Origin: an uncultured Sphingorhabdus sp.
Lineage (GTDB): Bacteria; Pseudomonadota; Alphaproteobacteria; Sphingomonadales; Sphingomonadaceae
Assembly (NCBI GenBank): GCA_947501885.1
Contig: CANMXN010000001.1
Span: forward strand, 1,674,001-1,738,000
Length of the DNA stretch: 64,000 nt
Reading direction: 5' to 3'
Part shown: one piece after another, positions 9,565-18,635 of the stretch
Position numbering within the stretch: position 1 is the first letter of the stretch
How the letters are laid out: every line of letters starts with the position of its first letter
Translations under genes and position numbers: made by a program
Notes under the pieces: generated by a model
Told to the model about the DNA's origin: nothing
The model's database searches: none
What the model saw: the letters and a program-made list of their open reading frames with translations, nothing else

Positions 9565-9813
9565 ATGTCAGACCAAGTCGATATAAATTTTGAAGCCTTT
9601 CAAAAACAACTACCTGAATTACTTAAAAATTATGAAGGTAAATACGTACTCCTAAATAATTCTAAAATAATTTCTTATTTTGATACTGCATTCGAAGCTT
9701 TTCAAAAAGGGATTAAAGAATATGGTGAAGGTAAATTTTCAATTCAAGAAGTAACTGAAGTTGTAGAAAGTTTGGGGTTTTATTCACATGTCGGTGATGC
9801 ATTGCACGCTTGA
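9565..9813 (+). CDS. Small DUF5678-like partner of the retropepsin gene
   Basis: This predicted 82-residue protein starts MSDQVDINFEAFQKQLPELL. The GGAGGAAAG ribosome site makes 9565 the likely start rather than the GTG at 9550. The core NYEGKYVLLNNSKIISYFDT followed by AFEAFQKGIKEYGEGKFSIQ resembles DUF5678-type domains: short, one beta meander plus helix, function unknown. It overlaps the retropepsin-like gene by 26 bp, so the two are translated together. I recall the same kind of pairing elsewhere, but I cannot test that here. The DNA is visibly more AT-rich than mnmE or rho on either side, which suggests acquisition. Confidence 0.55.
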   Translation: MSDQVDINFEAFQKQLPELLKNYEGKYVLLNNSKIISYFDTAFEAFQKGIKEYGEGKFSIQEVTEVVESLGFYSHVGDALHA

Positions 9814-10249
9814 AAATAATCAAGCAATAATAAACTTTAGCGCTACCAGCCCCCTATCTAGTAATGAAAGTATGTTCTCCAATTATAGCAATTTAACGAG
9901 TTATCGTGGATTAATTGATACTGGTGCACAGCGAACATGTTTTACTCATAGAGTTATCAATGAAGTACCATTGATACGTCATGGTCACAAACCACTTAAA
10001 ACTATCGATGATCAATGGATAAGTCGAAGCCTTTATTTTACATCAATAGGGTTTTGGGTTTCTAGCGAGGTCTCAAACTATACCAATGATACATCTAATA
10101 CATATTTTGCATTGCCCAATCCACTACAAGTATATGGAATTAATAATAATGAAACCTTTGACGCGTTAATAGGAATGGATATTTTATCTATGTTTAATTT
10201 TTCGTTTAATAGGCAGCGTCAAGAATTTGAAATAAAGTTAAAAGTTTAA
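9788..10249 (+). CDS. Retropepsin-like aspartic protease
   Basis: This 153-residue soluble protein has a retroviral-type aspartic protease pattern: catalytic GLIDTGAQRTCFT near residue 40 and, near residue 128, the hydrophobic DALIGMDILSMFNF that forms the back of the fold. One DTG per chain means it would act as a homodimer. There is no signal peptide or transmembrane segment, so a cytoplasmic enzyme is likely. It overlaps the small DUF5678-like gene by 26 bp. The start could be the ATG at 9788 or 9797. The substrate is unknown; the small partner could be substrate, inhibitor or adaptor (inference only). Confidence 0.65.
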   Translation: MSVMHCTLENNQAIINFSATSPLSSNESMFSNYSNLTSYRGLIDTGAQRTCFTHRVINEVPLIRHGHKPLKTIDDQWISRSLYFTSIGFWVSSEVSNYTNDTSNTYFALPNPLQVYGINNNETFDALIGMDILSMFNFSFNRQRQEFEIKLKV

Positions 10250-10250
10250 A

Positions 10251-10949
10251 TCACCCAAAGAGCGTTAAAATACCAACATTCGGGTCAACAACGCCTTCAT
10301 AGATCATCTTCGCAGCAACATAGACAATCACGGCAATACCGATATAAGCAATCCATTTATAACGCTCAATATATTTGGCGATAATATTGGCCGCGATCCC
10401 CATAAGGATAACTGCTAATATAAGGCCAACGATCAATATACCTGGATGATCGCTAGCAGCGCCGCTCACTGCGAGCACATTATCAAGACTCATACTCACA
10501 TCGGCAATAGCCACGGCCCATGCGGCCGCTGCAAAGCTTTTATGTTGAATATCGCTATTATCATCTGCTTTATTATCTGCTTTATTTTGTGGTCGAAACT
10601 CTTTCCACATGCCCCAAGCTACCCACACAAGCAGCAAACCGCCGACAAATTTAAGGCCAATGATTGTCAGCAGGTAAGTGATTGTTAAAGCGAATATAAC
10701 CCGCAATACCAAGGCGGCGGTTACACCAATGATAATCACTTTACGGCGTTGATCCGCCGGCAATCCTGATGCCAAGGCCCCCACAGCTATGGCATTATCT
10801 CCTGCTAGCACCAAATCAATAAAAAGTACGGTTATAAAAGCTTGTAGCGCACCAGGCTGATCCAAATTGCTAAAATCATAGACAATGGCATCCCACATAT
10901 CAGCAGGAGAACCAAAACTAGCGGCTGCTTGTGTCAAAATTTCAAACAT
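10251..10949 (-). CDS. TerC family integral membrane protein
   Basis: This protein of about 232 residues has seven or so hydrophobic segments and the TerC/YkoY signature: FIDLVLAGDNAIAVGALASGLP near the N-terminus and VAIADVSMSLDNVLAVSGAA in the second half. The conserved Asp/Asn residues in both repeats are thought to bind metal. Family members act in manganese or other metal export, or in membrane-linked metal handling. It converges on the retropepsin-like gene with only 1 bp between stops, and is followed on the same strand by rho. I chose the ATG at 10949 over the TTG one codon earlier. Confidence 0.88.
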   Translation of the reverse strand: MFEILTQAAASFGSPADMWDAIVYDFSNLDQPGALQAFITVLFIDLVLAGDNAIAVGALASGLPADQRRKVIIIGVTAALVLRVIFALTITYLLTIIGLKFVGGLLLVWVAWGMWKEFRPQNKADNKADDNSDIQHKSFAAAAWAVAIADVSMSLDNVLAVSGAASDHPGILIVGLILAVILMGIAANIIAKYIERYKWIAYIGIAVIVYVAAKMIYEGVVDPNVGILTLFG

Positions 10950-11071
10950 CAAATATAACCCTAATATTTAATTATATGGAATCTAATCCACTCTCACGAC
11001 TTAATGAAAAGACAAACAGCCAAAATATATCGCCATATAAATATATGAAATAATCTAACTAGGCTTTTAAT

Positions 11072-12328
11072 TTACTGATTCATACTATCGAAGAAATCTT
11101 CATTGGTTTTGGAATCTTTCATCTTATCAAGCAAAAACTCCATCGCATCAACGGTACCCATCTGCATCAAAATACGGCGCAATAACCACATTTTAGATAA
11201 GGTCTGCTGCTCGACCAACAATTCTTCTTTACGCGTACCAGATTTACCAACATCAAGTGCTGGGAATATCCGTTTGTCCGCCACCTTACGATCAAGCACA
11301 ATCTCACTATTACCCGTGCCTTTAAATTCTTCAAAAATCACCTCATCCATACGGCTACCCGTATCGATAAGCGCGGTTGCAATGATAGAAAGCGAACCGC
11401 CTTCTTCGATATTGCGTGCTGCACCAAAGAAGCGCTTGGGACGCTGCAATGCATTGGCATCAACGCCGCCCGTAAGCACCTTACCCGATGAAGGAACAAC
11501 AGTATTATAGGCACGGCCCAAACGGGTAATACTATCAAGCAAGATGACAACGTCATGCTTATGTTCAACAAGGCGTTTTGCTTTTTCGATAACCATTTCA
11601 GCAACTTGTACGTGGCGCGTAGCAGGTTCATCAAAGGTAGAACTAATCACTTCGCCGTTCACACTGCGCTGCATATCGGTGACCTCTTCGGGCCGTTCAT
11701 CGATAAGCAATACAAGCAAATAAACCTCAGGATGATTATCAGTAATTGCTTTGGCGATATTTTGCAAAAGTACCGTCTTACCCGTACGCGGCGGCGCAAC
11801 AATAAGCGCACGCTGACCTTTTCCTTGCGGTGAAATAATATCGATAACGCGCGATGATTTGTCTTTGATGGTCGGATCAAGCGTATCAAGGTTGAGCTTT
11901 TGGTCGGGATAAAGCGGCGTAAGATTATCAAAATTCACGCGCTGACGCACAACATTGGGTTCATCAAAATTAATCTTGAGCAATTTAGTCAGAGCAAAAT
12001 AACGCTCGCCATCTTTAGGAGCGCGAATTTCACCCTCTACCGTATCACCAGTGCGCAGCCCATATTGGCGCACCATATTGGGCGACACATAAATATCATC
12101 TGGGCCTGCCAAATAGTTGGATTCAGGCGAACGTAAAAAACCAAAACTATCGGGTAGAACTTCAATAGTCCCTAAACCCATAATCTGTTCACCATCTTCG
12201 GCGCATTCTTTCAGGATAGCGAACATCAAATCTTGCTTGCGCAATGTTGATGCCCCTTCAATATCCATTTCCTCGGCCATAGCAACCAATTGCGCAGGTT
12301 TTTTATCTTTAAGTTCTTGTAAATGCAT
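11072..12328 (-). CDS. rho: Transcription termination factor Rho
   Basis: Rho is a hexameric RNA-dependent ATPase that terminates transcription. The 418-residue protein has the N-terminal [19 protein letters not shown] helical domain, the RNA-binding cold-shock-like domain (GIIEV-like [18 protein letters not shown]), the Walker [10 protein letters not shown] near residue 180, Walker [13 protein letters not shown], and the Q/R-loop region [20 protein letters not shown]. It lies between terC and hemJ on the minus strand, in the order typical of the alphaproteobacterial origin region. Confidence 0.98.
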   Translation of the reverse strand: MHLQELKDKKPAQLVAMAEEMDIEGASTLRKQDLMFAILKECAEDGEQIMGLGTIEVLPDSFGFLRSPESNYLAGPDDIYVSPNMVRQYGLRTGDTVEGEIRAPKDGERYFALTKLLKINFDEPNVVRQRVNFDNLTPLYPDQKLNLDTLDPTIKDKSSRVIDIISPQGKGQRALIVAPPRTGKTVLLQNIAKAITDNHPEVYLLVLLIDERPEEVTDMQRSVNGEVISSTFDEPATRHVQVAEMVIEKAKRLVEHKHDVVILLDSITRLGRAYNTVVPSSGKVLTGGVDANALQRPKRFFGAARNIEEGGSLSIIATALIDTGSRMDEVIFEEFKGTGNSEIVLDRKVADKRIFPALDVGKSGTRKEELLVEQQTLSKMWLLRRILMQMGTVDAMEFLLDKMKDSKTNEDFFDSMNQ

Positions 12329-12469
12329 GTTAAATCCATTTATGGCGTAAATGCCAAATCATAGGTTTTGAAAAATATAGATGCTTTCAATCAAAGCAAA
12401 TCATCTCAGGATGAGATTATGAAAACCGTCTAGAGGAAACAAGCTTTTATGTCAATTAGGCTAAATATT

Positions 12470-12916
12470 TCAAAAAGGTTTCACAACCACCAATATCACA
12501 ATAAGTGCAACAGCCAATCCTGGAACCTCATTGAGCAATCGTAATTTTTTATCCGAATAAGGCCGCTCACCGCGCGCTAATTTTTTTGCATAACCTGCCA
12601 TCACACCATGATAGGCAGTTAAACCCAATACAGCCAATATTTTAAGCCCAAACCAACCGCCAGCAACCGCTGGTCCAAGCACAGCAGTCAAAGACAAACC
12701 AAGTAGCCACACAATGATAAGCGATGGCGTTAATATAATTTTTCGCAATTTGTTTTCGCGCTCAATCCATTTGCCATCTTCTTCGCTGCCCACTTCGCAT
12801 TCTTGATGATAGATGAAAAAGCGCGGCAACATGAAAAGCCCTGCCATCCAAAAGATAACAAAAATAATATGGGCAGTTTTAAGCCAGAGATAGAGCATGG
12901 ATAATATTGCAATCAT
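12470..12916 (-). CDS. hemJ: Protoporphyrinogen IX oxidase HemJ
   Basis: HemJ is the haem-binding membrane enzyme that oxidises protoporphyrinogen IX to protoporphyrin IX in many alphaproteobacteria. The 148-residue protein has four membrane segments with HemJ-type conserved residues: KTAHIIFVIFWMAGLFMLPR, a mid-protein KLRKIILTPSLI, AYHGVMAGYAKKLARGE, and RLLNEVPGLAVALIVILVVVKPF. Its position 43 bp downstream of hemE links two steps of haem synthesis. An internal ATG at 12898 is an alternative start. Confidence 0.9.
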   Translation of the reverse strand: MIAILSMLYLWLKTAHIIFVIFWMAGLFMLPRFFIYHQECEVGSEEDGKWIERENKLRKIILTPSLIIVWLLGLSLTAVLGPAVAGGWFGLKILAVLGLTAYHGVMAGYAKKLARGERPYSDKKLRLLNEVPGLAVALIVILVVVKPF

Positions 12917-12959
12917 AAAAATTTCATTATGTTTATAAACAATGGGGCAGATTTTTCAA

Positions 12960-13979
12960 TCAATTCCTTATCAAGGTAATCAGCTTCTCAACATGTTCAA
13001 GCGGCGTATCGGGGACAATACCATGACCTAAGTTAAAAATATGCGGCCGACTCTGAAAAGCAGCTTTGATATTTTTTACGCTATTTTCCAGCGCATCCCC
13101 TCCAGTCACCAAAACCAATGGATCCAAATTGCCTTGTACGGGCATATTTTTTGGAAGGTTTTGATCTGCCCAATGCGGATCAACGCTCTCATCAATACCA
13201 ATGGCATCTGCGCCAACTTCTTGTGCATATTTAATCAGCTTACCGCCTGCTCCTTTTGGAAAACCAATAATCGGTGTATCGGGGTGGCGTTTTTTTAATC
13301 CATCGATAATTTTCTTATTGGGCGCTATCACCCAATCATCAAATTGCGCGGGTGATAATGATCCTGCCCAGCTATCAAAAAGCTGCACCGCATCAACACC
13401 AGCCTCAATTTGCGCGCTAAGATAATCAACGGTTAATGCGATAATCGCATCAATTAAAGTCTGGAATCTATCTGGATCATTATAAGCAAAGCGGCGCGTT
13501 TCATTCTGATCTTTGCTGCCCTGTCCATTAACCATATATGTCGCTATCGTCCAAGGACTGCCAGCAAACCCCATAAAGGTTATATGCTCAGGCAGCCTTG
13601 CTTTTACCAGACGGATTGTTTGATAAATATCGTCAAGACGGCTTATATCTGGTTTTAAATCTGATAATGGCGCCTCTGAGAGCTTCGGAGCCAGCCGAGG
13701 ACCTTCACCCGCCACAAACCATAGATCTTGCCCTAGGGCATGAGGAATGACCAAAATATCGCTAAATAATATAGCACCATCAAAGCCATATCTATCGATA
13801 GGCTGTAAAGTGACTTCAGCAGCAGCTTCACTATCATGAACCAATTCTAGAAAACCGCCCTTTTCACTTCGCAGCGCTCTATATTCAGGCAAATACCGTC
13901 CTGCTTGCCGCATCAACCATATCGGTAAAGGGCTTTCTTGATTGCCTTTTAAAACGTTGAGAAGTTTTTTATTGGTCAT
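12960..13979 (-). CDS. hemE: Uroporphyrinogen decarboxylase
   Basis: HemE removes four carboxyl groups from uroporphyrinogen III to give coproporphyrinogen III in haem synthesis. The 339-residue protein carries the N-terminal signature PIWLMRQAGRYLPEYR, then AILFSDILVIPHALGQ, GFAGSPWTIATYMVNGQGS, DSWAGSLSP, and the C-terminal FNLGHGIVPDTPLEHV. It is the last gene of the leftward arm, and its start abuts the proposed origin. hemE next to oriC is a known alphaproteobacterial arrangement, described in Caulobacter. Confidence 0.97.
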   Translation of the reverse strand: MTNKKLLNVLKGNQESPLPIWLMRQAGRYLPEYRALRSEKGGFLELVHDSEAAAEVTLQPIDRYGFDGAILFSDILVIPHALGQDLWFVAGEGPRLAPKLSEAPLSDLKPDISRLDDIYQTIRLVKARLPEHITFMGFAGSPWTIATYMVNGQGSKDQNETRRFAYNDPDRFQTLIDAIIALTVDYLSAQIEAGVDAVQLFDSWAGSLSPAQFDDWVIAPNKKIIDGLKKRHPDTPIIGFPKGAGGKLIKYAQEVGADAIGIDESVDPHWADQNLPKNMPVQGNLDPLVLVTGGDALENSVKNIKAAFQSRPHIFNLGHGIVPDTPLEHVEKLITLIRN

Positions 13980-14303
13980 AAATTATCCGAACTTTAGTTT
14001 AAATCTTAGAGAATTCATTTCATACTAAATATTATATATATAAAGATGATGATAGATGATGGTGTGTTGATAAATAATCGATTACTGATTTTTACCGATA
14101 ATGCCAACATATTGACTCATAAAATGTAAATATTTTTCACGAGTCTTTGATTTTCTACTCATAATTCACAGCCTGTTTATATCTGATATGCCTTGTTCAT
14201 TATCTGTGAATTTATCATGAATGGAATCGCGGATAGTGGGTGTAAAAATATTATCCCCTGATCTATGCTTGATTTATCCCCAAGCAGTGCACAAAAGAGT
14301 TCT
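13980..14303. other. oriC: Putative chromosomal replication origin (oriC)
   Basis: This 324-bp non-coding gap separates leftward hemE from rightward ppsR, and gene direction switches here for about 10 kb to the left and 6 kb to the right. DnaA-box-like 9-mers are TTATCCCCA at 14274-14282 (one change from TTATCCACA), TTATCCCCT at 14251-14259, and TTATCAACA on the minus strand at 14065-14073. An AT-only stretch (about 14026-14043) followed by GAT-rich repeats (14045-14060) could be the unwinding element. Three GANTC sites (14114, 14141, 14224) suit CcrM methylation. parABS is nearby. No box is a perfect consensus, so the call rests on position and clustering. Confidence 0.72.
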
Positions 14304-15140
14304 ATGAGTAAAAGATACCATCTTCATCTCCTATCAGATTCTACGGGTGAAACCTTGGAAAACCTTGCGAAAGCAGCGTTAGTTCAATTTGATGGAGCAG
14401 AAAATATCATCAAACATTTTTGGCCAATGGTACGTTCAGAAAAACATTTAGACCGTATATTAGAAGATATTAGCAATAATCCGGGCCTTGTACTTTTTAC
14501 ATTGGTTAATGGTGAAATTCGTAAAAAATTAGAGTTACGCTGCCGCGCATTAGGCTTACCATCTATTGCAGCGCTTGATGCTGTAAGTGATGCGCTGTCA
14601 AATATGCTCGGTCAAGAGGCCAAATCACGTCCAGGGCGCCAACATTTGATGGATGAAGCATATTTTGCCCGTGTTGATGCTATTCAATTTACTATTGCCC
14701 ATGATGATGGCATTGGTTGGGAAAATTGGGAAGAGGCTGATATTGTATTGGCGGGGGTCTCGCGTACATCAAAAACGCCAACCAGTATTTATTTGGCCAA
14801 CCGTGGTTTTAAAACGGCCAATATTCCATTGGTCCCTGAATCGCCGCCGCCGCAAAGCCTCTTTAATCTTAAAAATCCTATGGTGATTGGTCTTGTAACT
14901 AGCGCAGAACGGTTGATTCAAGTACGTCGTAATCGGCTTTTATCGCTAAACCAAGCCCCTGAGACAGATTATGTTGATGCTGAAAAGGTAAAATCAGAAA
15001 TTGCTTTTGCACGCCGAATGTTTGCAGATAATGGCTGGCCGGTGATTGATGTTACGCGCCGTTCCATTGAAGAAAGTGCGGCTGCGATTAGCAAATTTTA
15101 TCAAGAGTGGCTCGATGAAAAAAAAGATAAACCTTCTTAA
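14304..15140 (+). CDS. ppsR: Pyruvate, phosphate dikinase regulatory protein (PpsR/DUF299)
   Basis: This bifunctional kinase/phosphorylase uses ADP and phosphate to switch pyruvate-phosphate dikinase or PEP synthase off and on by threonine phosphorylation. The 278-residue form from the ATG at 14304 begins MSKRYHLHLLSDSTGETLEN, matching the family N-terminus. The P-loop-like GVSRTSKTPTSIYLANRG lies near residue 150, followed by ANIPLVPESPPPQSLF. The frame opens upstream at 14265 but that part overlaps a DnaA-box-like site and is not family-like. It is the first gene of the rightward arm and is closely followed by maf. Confidence 0.92.
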   Translation: MSKRYHLHLLSDSTGETLENLAKAALVQFDGAENIIKHFWPMVRSEKHLDRILEDISNNPGLVLFTLVNGEIRKKLELRCRALGLPSIAALDAVSDALSNMLGQEAKSRPGRQHLMDEAYFARVDAIQFTIAHDDGIGWENWEEADIVLAGVSRTSKTPTSIYLANRGFKTANIPLVPESPPPQSLFNLKNPMVIGLVTSAERLIQVRRNRLLSLNQAPETDYVDAEKVKSEIAFARRMFADNGWPVIDVTRRSIEESAAAISKFYQEWLDEKKDKPS

Positions 15141-15143
15141 AAA

Positions 15144-15737
15144 ATGTTGATATTAGCTTCACAAAGCAAAAGCCGCCTTGATATGCTCACTCGTGCAGGC
15201 CTAGTGGCTGATGCAAAACCTAGTTTATTTGATGAAGATAGCGTCAAAGCTGCTATGCGCGCACAAGGGGCTAATGCTCGGATGATTGCTGATACGTTAG
15301 CGGAACAAAAAGCGTTGAAAATATCTAAAAAACACCCCGATGCGTTAGTACTTGGTGCGGATCAAATTTTGGCGCTCGATGATGGTATAATGCTCGATAA
15401 AGCAGTTGATAGAAAGGAAGCTGAAAAGCAGCTTAAACACATGTCAGGTAAGATTCATCGTCTGATTAGCGCTGCTGTCATATGTGAAGGCGGTAAAGCG
15501 GTATGGCGTCATATTGATATAGCCAAAATGGATATGCGCACGTTAAGCGATGCCTTTATAGAGGCTTATATCAACCAAAATTGGGAGTCTGTGCGCTATA
15601 ATGTTGGTTGTTATGCTATTGAAGAGCAAGGTGCACAATTGTTCCGTAACATTGAGGGAAGCCTTTTCACTGTTATGGGATTGCCGCTTCTGCCTGTTTT
15701 GGATTACGCCCGCACAAGAGGATTGTTAAAAACATGA
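15144..15737 (+). CDS. maf: Maf-like nucleoside triphosphate pyrophosphatase
   Basis: Maf proteins hydrolyse non-canonical or UTP/dTTP-type nucleotides to monophosphates. The 197-residue protein starts MLILASQSKSRLDMLTRAGL, the standard SxSxxR loop, and carries ALVLGADQILALDDGI, a lysine-rich KAVDRKEAEKQLKHMSGK, and the C-terminal VGCYAIEEQGAQLFRNIEGS. It begins 3 bp after ppsR and overlaps aroE by 4 bp, so ppsR-maf-aroE-coaE looks like one operon. Which nucleotide is preferred cannot be read from the sequence. Confidence 0.9.
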   Translation: MLILASQSKSRLDMLTRAGLVADAKPSLFDEDSVKAAMRAQGANARMIADTLAEQKALKISKKHPDALVLGADQILALDDGIMLDKAVDRKEAEKQLKHMSGKIHRLISAAVICEGGKAVWRHIDIAKMDMRTLSDAFIEAYINQNWESVRYNVGCYAIEEQGAQLFRNIEGSLFTVMGLPLLPVLDYARTRGLLKT

Positions 15738-16540
15738 TATATGCTGAAGTCATTGGCGACCCAATAGCGCATAGCAAATCACCACTTATTCATAACTTTT
15801 GGCTTAAAAAATTGAATATAGAGGCACAATATCGTGCGCATTTGGTACGGCCAGACGATTTGTCTGCCTATATTGAAGCGCGGCAGGCAGATGTTAATTG
15901 GCGTGGTTGTAATGTCACTTTGCCGCATAAAGTTGCAATCATTGATCATGTGGCTGATCCAGGCGATATAAGCAGCAGTATTGGTGCTATGAACACTATA
16001 TTTCGTCAAGACGGACAGCTTATTGGCACCAACAGCGACGTAGGCGGCTTTTATGCACCAATTGCTGGGGATTGGAGCGGTAAGCGGGCGATTGTGATTG
16101 GTGCAGGTGGAGCAACACGGGCTATATTATTTGCTCTTTCTAAAGCGGGCGCCGCGCATGTAACGATTTTGGCACGTAATGCTTTAAAGGCAATGGGTTT
16201 ACTCGCGCAATTTGGTTTAAAAGGTGATGTTTTACCTATGGATCATGCGCTTCCTAAGGCTGATTTATTAGTTAATAGCACACCATTGGGCATGACAGGT
16301 AAAGAGCCACTTGCAATTGACCTTAGCCCCTTACCCCAAGATGCCATTGTTTATGATATTGTTTATACGCCGCTTAAAACAGATTTGTTAAAACAAGCAC
16401 AGCGGCTTAATTTACACGCTATTGACGGGCTTGATATGTTAATTGGGCAAGCAGCTATTGCTTTTGAATTATTGTTTGGAACATCGCCGCCGTCTGATTG
16501 TGAGGATGAGCTGCGCAGCTTGTTGGTTGCCGCCTTATGA
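15734..16540 (+). CDS. aroE: Shikimate dehydrogenase
   Basis: AroE reduces 3-dehydroshikimate to shikimate with NADPH in aromatic amino acid synthesis. The 268-residue protein has the substrate-binding start VIGDPIAHSKSPLIHNFWL, CNVTLPHKVAII with the catalytic lysine, and TNSDVGGFY. The NADPH motif is AIVIGAGGATRAILFALSKAG, followed by LVNSTPLGMTG and GLDMLIGQAAIAFELLFG. Start and stop overlap maf and coaE by 4 bp each, indicating coupled translation. Confidence 0.95.
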   Translation: MIYAEVIGDPIAHSKSPLIHNFWLKKLNIEAQYRAHLVRPDDLSAYIEARQADVNWRGCNVTLPHKVAIIDHVADPGDISSSIGAMNTIFRQDGQLIGTNSDVGGFYAPIAGDWSGKRAIVIGAGGATRAILFALSKAGAAHVTILARNALKAMGLLAQFGLKGDVLPMDHALPKADLLVNSTPLGMTGKEPLAIDLSPLPQDAIVYDIVYTPLKTDLLKQAQRLNLHAIDGLDMLIGQAAIAFELLFGTSPPSDCEDELRSLLVAAL

Positions 16541-17178
16541 CATCGCCTAATATTATATCAGAATCGTACAAGCCGCTAATTATTGGTCTAACGGGTTCTA
16601 TTGCGATGGGGAAATCCACCGCTGCGCAAATGTTGCGTGATATGGGCATTGCTGTGTTTGATGCTGATGCTGCTGTGCATATTTTGCAAGGGCCAAAGGG
16701 GGGCTATCCTGAAGGAGCTGCCGTTGATGCAATTGAAGCAGCTTTTCCAAATAGCTGCGATGAGAATGGCGTCAATCGGCAGAAATTATCACAATATGTA
16801 CTAGGTAATGCCAATAATATGCAAGAACTAGAGGCTATCATCCACCCTATGGTGGCTAAAATGCGGCAAGATTTTATCGCTGAGCATGGCAATGAAAAAT
16901 TATTGGTGTTTGATATACCGTTATTGTTTGAAAAAGGCGGTGCGGATAATGTCGATAAAGTGATTGTTGTTTCTGCACCTGCAGATATTCAGCGTGCGCG
17001 GGCCTTAGCACGGCCAAATATGGATGCTGAAAAATTTGAGCATATTATGTCTATGCAAGTTAGCGATATAATAAAGCGTGATAAAGCTGATTATATTGTA
17101 GATAGTGGAAAACCATTGGATGATATGCGCGAGCAGATTAAAAAAATTATCGAAAATTTGAGTCATAGCCTTGCTTAA
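16537..17178 (+). CDS. coaE: Dephospho-CoA kinase
   Basis: CoaE phosphorylates dephospho-CoA in the last step of coenzyme A synthesis. The P-loop LTGSIAMGKSTAAQMLRDMG lies near residue 16, then VFDADAAVHIL, LEAIIHPMVAKM, LLVFDIPLLFEKGG and VSAPADIQRARALAR. At 213 residues it is of usual length; an N-terminal tail of about 12 residues precedes the first strand. It overlaps aroE by 4 bp. dnaQ follows after 29 bp. Confidence 0.95.
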   Translation: MTSPNIISESYKPLIIGLTGSIAMGKSTAAQMLRDMGIAVFDADAAVHILQGPKGGYPEGAAVDAIEAAFPNSCDENGVNRQKLSQYVLGNANNMQELEAIIHPMVAKMRQDFIAEHGNEKLLVFDIPLLFEKGGADNVDKVIVVSAPADIQRARALARPNMDAEKFEHIMSMQVSDIIKRDKADYIVDSGKPLDDMREQIKKIIENLSHSLA

Positions 17179-17207
17179 TCTGTAAATAGGCCCAATATAT
17201 AATATAT

Positions 17208-17915
17208 ATGAGAGAAATTATTTTCGATACTGAAACGACTGGTTTTGACCCGCAAAATGGCGATAGAATGGTGGAAATCGGTTGTATTGAAATGATCGAT
17301 AAAGTGGCTAGCGGTCAAACCTACCATTGTTATTATAATCCAGAGCGTGCCATGCCATCTCAAGCGGAAGAAGTGCATGGTCTATCGGATAAATTTTTAT
17401 CTGATAAACCTTTATTTGCTAATAAAGCGCAAGAATTATTAGACTTTATCCAAGACAGTAATTTGGTGGCGCATAATGCCAGCTTTGATTTTGGTTTTAT
17501 CAATGCAGAATTGGAAAGATGTGGATTAGAAGCTGTTGCTATGGGGCGTATGGTGGATACGCTGGCTATGGCCAAAAAACTACACCCAGGGGCCAAATTA
17601 TCGCTTGATGCGCTTTGTTCGCGCTATGGTATAGATCGTAGCCACCGCGTCAAACATGGTGCTTTGCTCGATGCCGAATTATTGGCGCAGCTTTATGTTG
17701 AATTAAATGGTGGGCGGCAAATAGGTTTGGGCTTGGCGGATGATAGCAAAACGGAAGAGACCGTGCTTGATGTGCATACACAAACAGGATTATCGCGTAA
17801 AAATGATAAAATCTATCGGGAACCAAGACAGTTTGAAATATCGCCAGAAGAACGCATGCAGCATGAAAAATTTATAACAACTATTAAGGACCCAATCTGG
17901 AAACAAAGCCGGTAA
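17208..17915 (+). CDS. dnaQ: DNA polymerase III epsilon subunit (3'-5' exonuclease)
   Basis: DnaQ proofreads for the replicative polymerase. The 235-residue protein shows ExoI FDTETTGFDPQNGDRMVEIG with the catalytic D and E at the start, ExoII LVAHNASFDFGFINAEL, and ExoIII HGALLDAELLAQLYVEL with the final His/Asp pair. The C-terminal 55 residues should hold the alpha-subunit-binding tail. It continues the coaE operon direction, as in other alphaproteobacterial origin regions. Confidence 0.95.
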   Translation: MREIIFDTETTGFDPQNGDRMVEIGCIEMIDKVASGQTYHCYYNPERAMPSQAEEVHGLSDKFLSDKPLFANKAQELLDFIQDSNLVAHNASFDFGFINAELERCGLEAVAMGRMVDTLAMAKKLHPGAKLSLDALCSRYGIDRSHRVKHGALLDAELLAQLYVELNGGRQIGLGLADDSKTEETVLDVHTQTGLSRKNDKIYREPRQFEISPEERMQHEKFITTIKDPIWKQSR

Positions 17916-17968
17916 AGTCGATTGATAGTAATGAATATATACTCGCTATATTATAAAGGAGAAATATA

Positions 17969-18538
17969 ATGGATATTCGAGTTTCAGGTCATCAAATGGA
18001 AACAGGCGAAGCTTTGCAAGAGCATGTTCAAACCAGGCTAACTGCTATTGCTGATAAATATTTCTCCAAGGCAATATCGGCCCATGCAACATTCGGCAAA
18101 GCACCTCATGAAAAATTCACTTGCGATATTGTTGCCCATGTTATGCAAGGTTTAGTATTAAAAGGACGAGCAGAGGCAAATGATGCTCATAATGCCTTTG
18201 ATGGTGCTGCGGATAAAATAGAAAAACAACTTCGCCGTTATATGCGACGTTTGCAAGATCATCATGCGCAAGCAGCTCATGCTTTGAAGGAAGAAGAAGC
18301 TGCTTATACCATTTTTAGTGCTTCTGATGATGATAATGCACCTGATTCAGGGGAAAGCCCTGTAATTATTGCTGAAACCAAGGTCGATATACCCGAATCT
18401 AGCGTTTCTGATGCGGTTATGATGATGGATTTGCGCAATACCAATGCACTTTTCTTTAAAAATACTGGAACTGGACGCCATAATATGGTTTATCGCAGGG
18501 AAGATGGAACAATAGGTTGGGTAGAACCAACGAATTAA
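17969..18538 (+). CDS. hpf: Ribosome hibernation promoting factor, long form
   Basis: HPF pairs and silences 70S ribosomes in slow growth. The N-terminal HPF/RaiA domain (residues 1-105) starts DIRVSGHQMETGEALQEHVQ and includes ADKIEKQLRRYMRRLQDHH. An acidic linker follows. The C-terminal dimerisation domain contains DAVMMMDLRNTNALFFKNTG and the end VYRREDGTIGWVEP. The 189-residue length marks the long form, which dimerises ribosomes without RMF. AAAGGAG lies upstream of the ATG. The hpf-ptsN order is usual in alphaproteobacteria. Confidence 0.93.
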   Translation: MDIRVSGHQMETGEALQEHVQTRLTAIADKYFSKAISAHATFGKAPHEKFTCDIVAHVMQGLVLKGRAEANDAHNAFDGAADKIEKQLRRYMRRLQDHHAQAAHALKEEEAAYTIFSASDDDNAPDSGESPVIIAETKVDIPESSVSDAVMMMDLRNTNALFFKNTGTGRHNMVYRREDGTIGWVEPTN

Positions 18539-18635
18539 GACTCCCCTTGTGAATAACATTATTACTAGCTGATATATGTTACACACTCATTTATTATAAC
18601 TGTCTTACGCATTTTGTGAGGCTAGAAGGTTGTAT

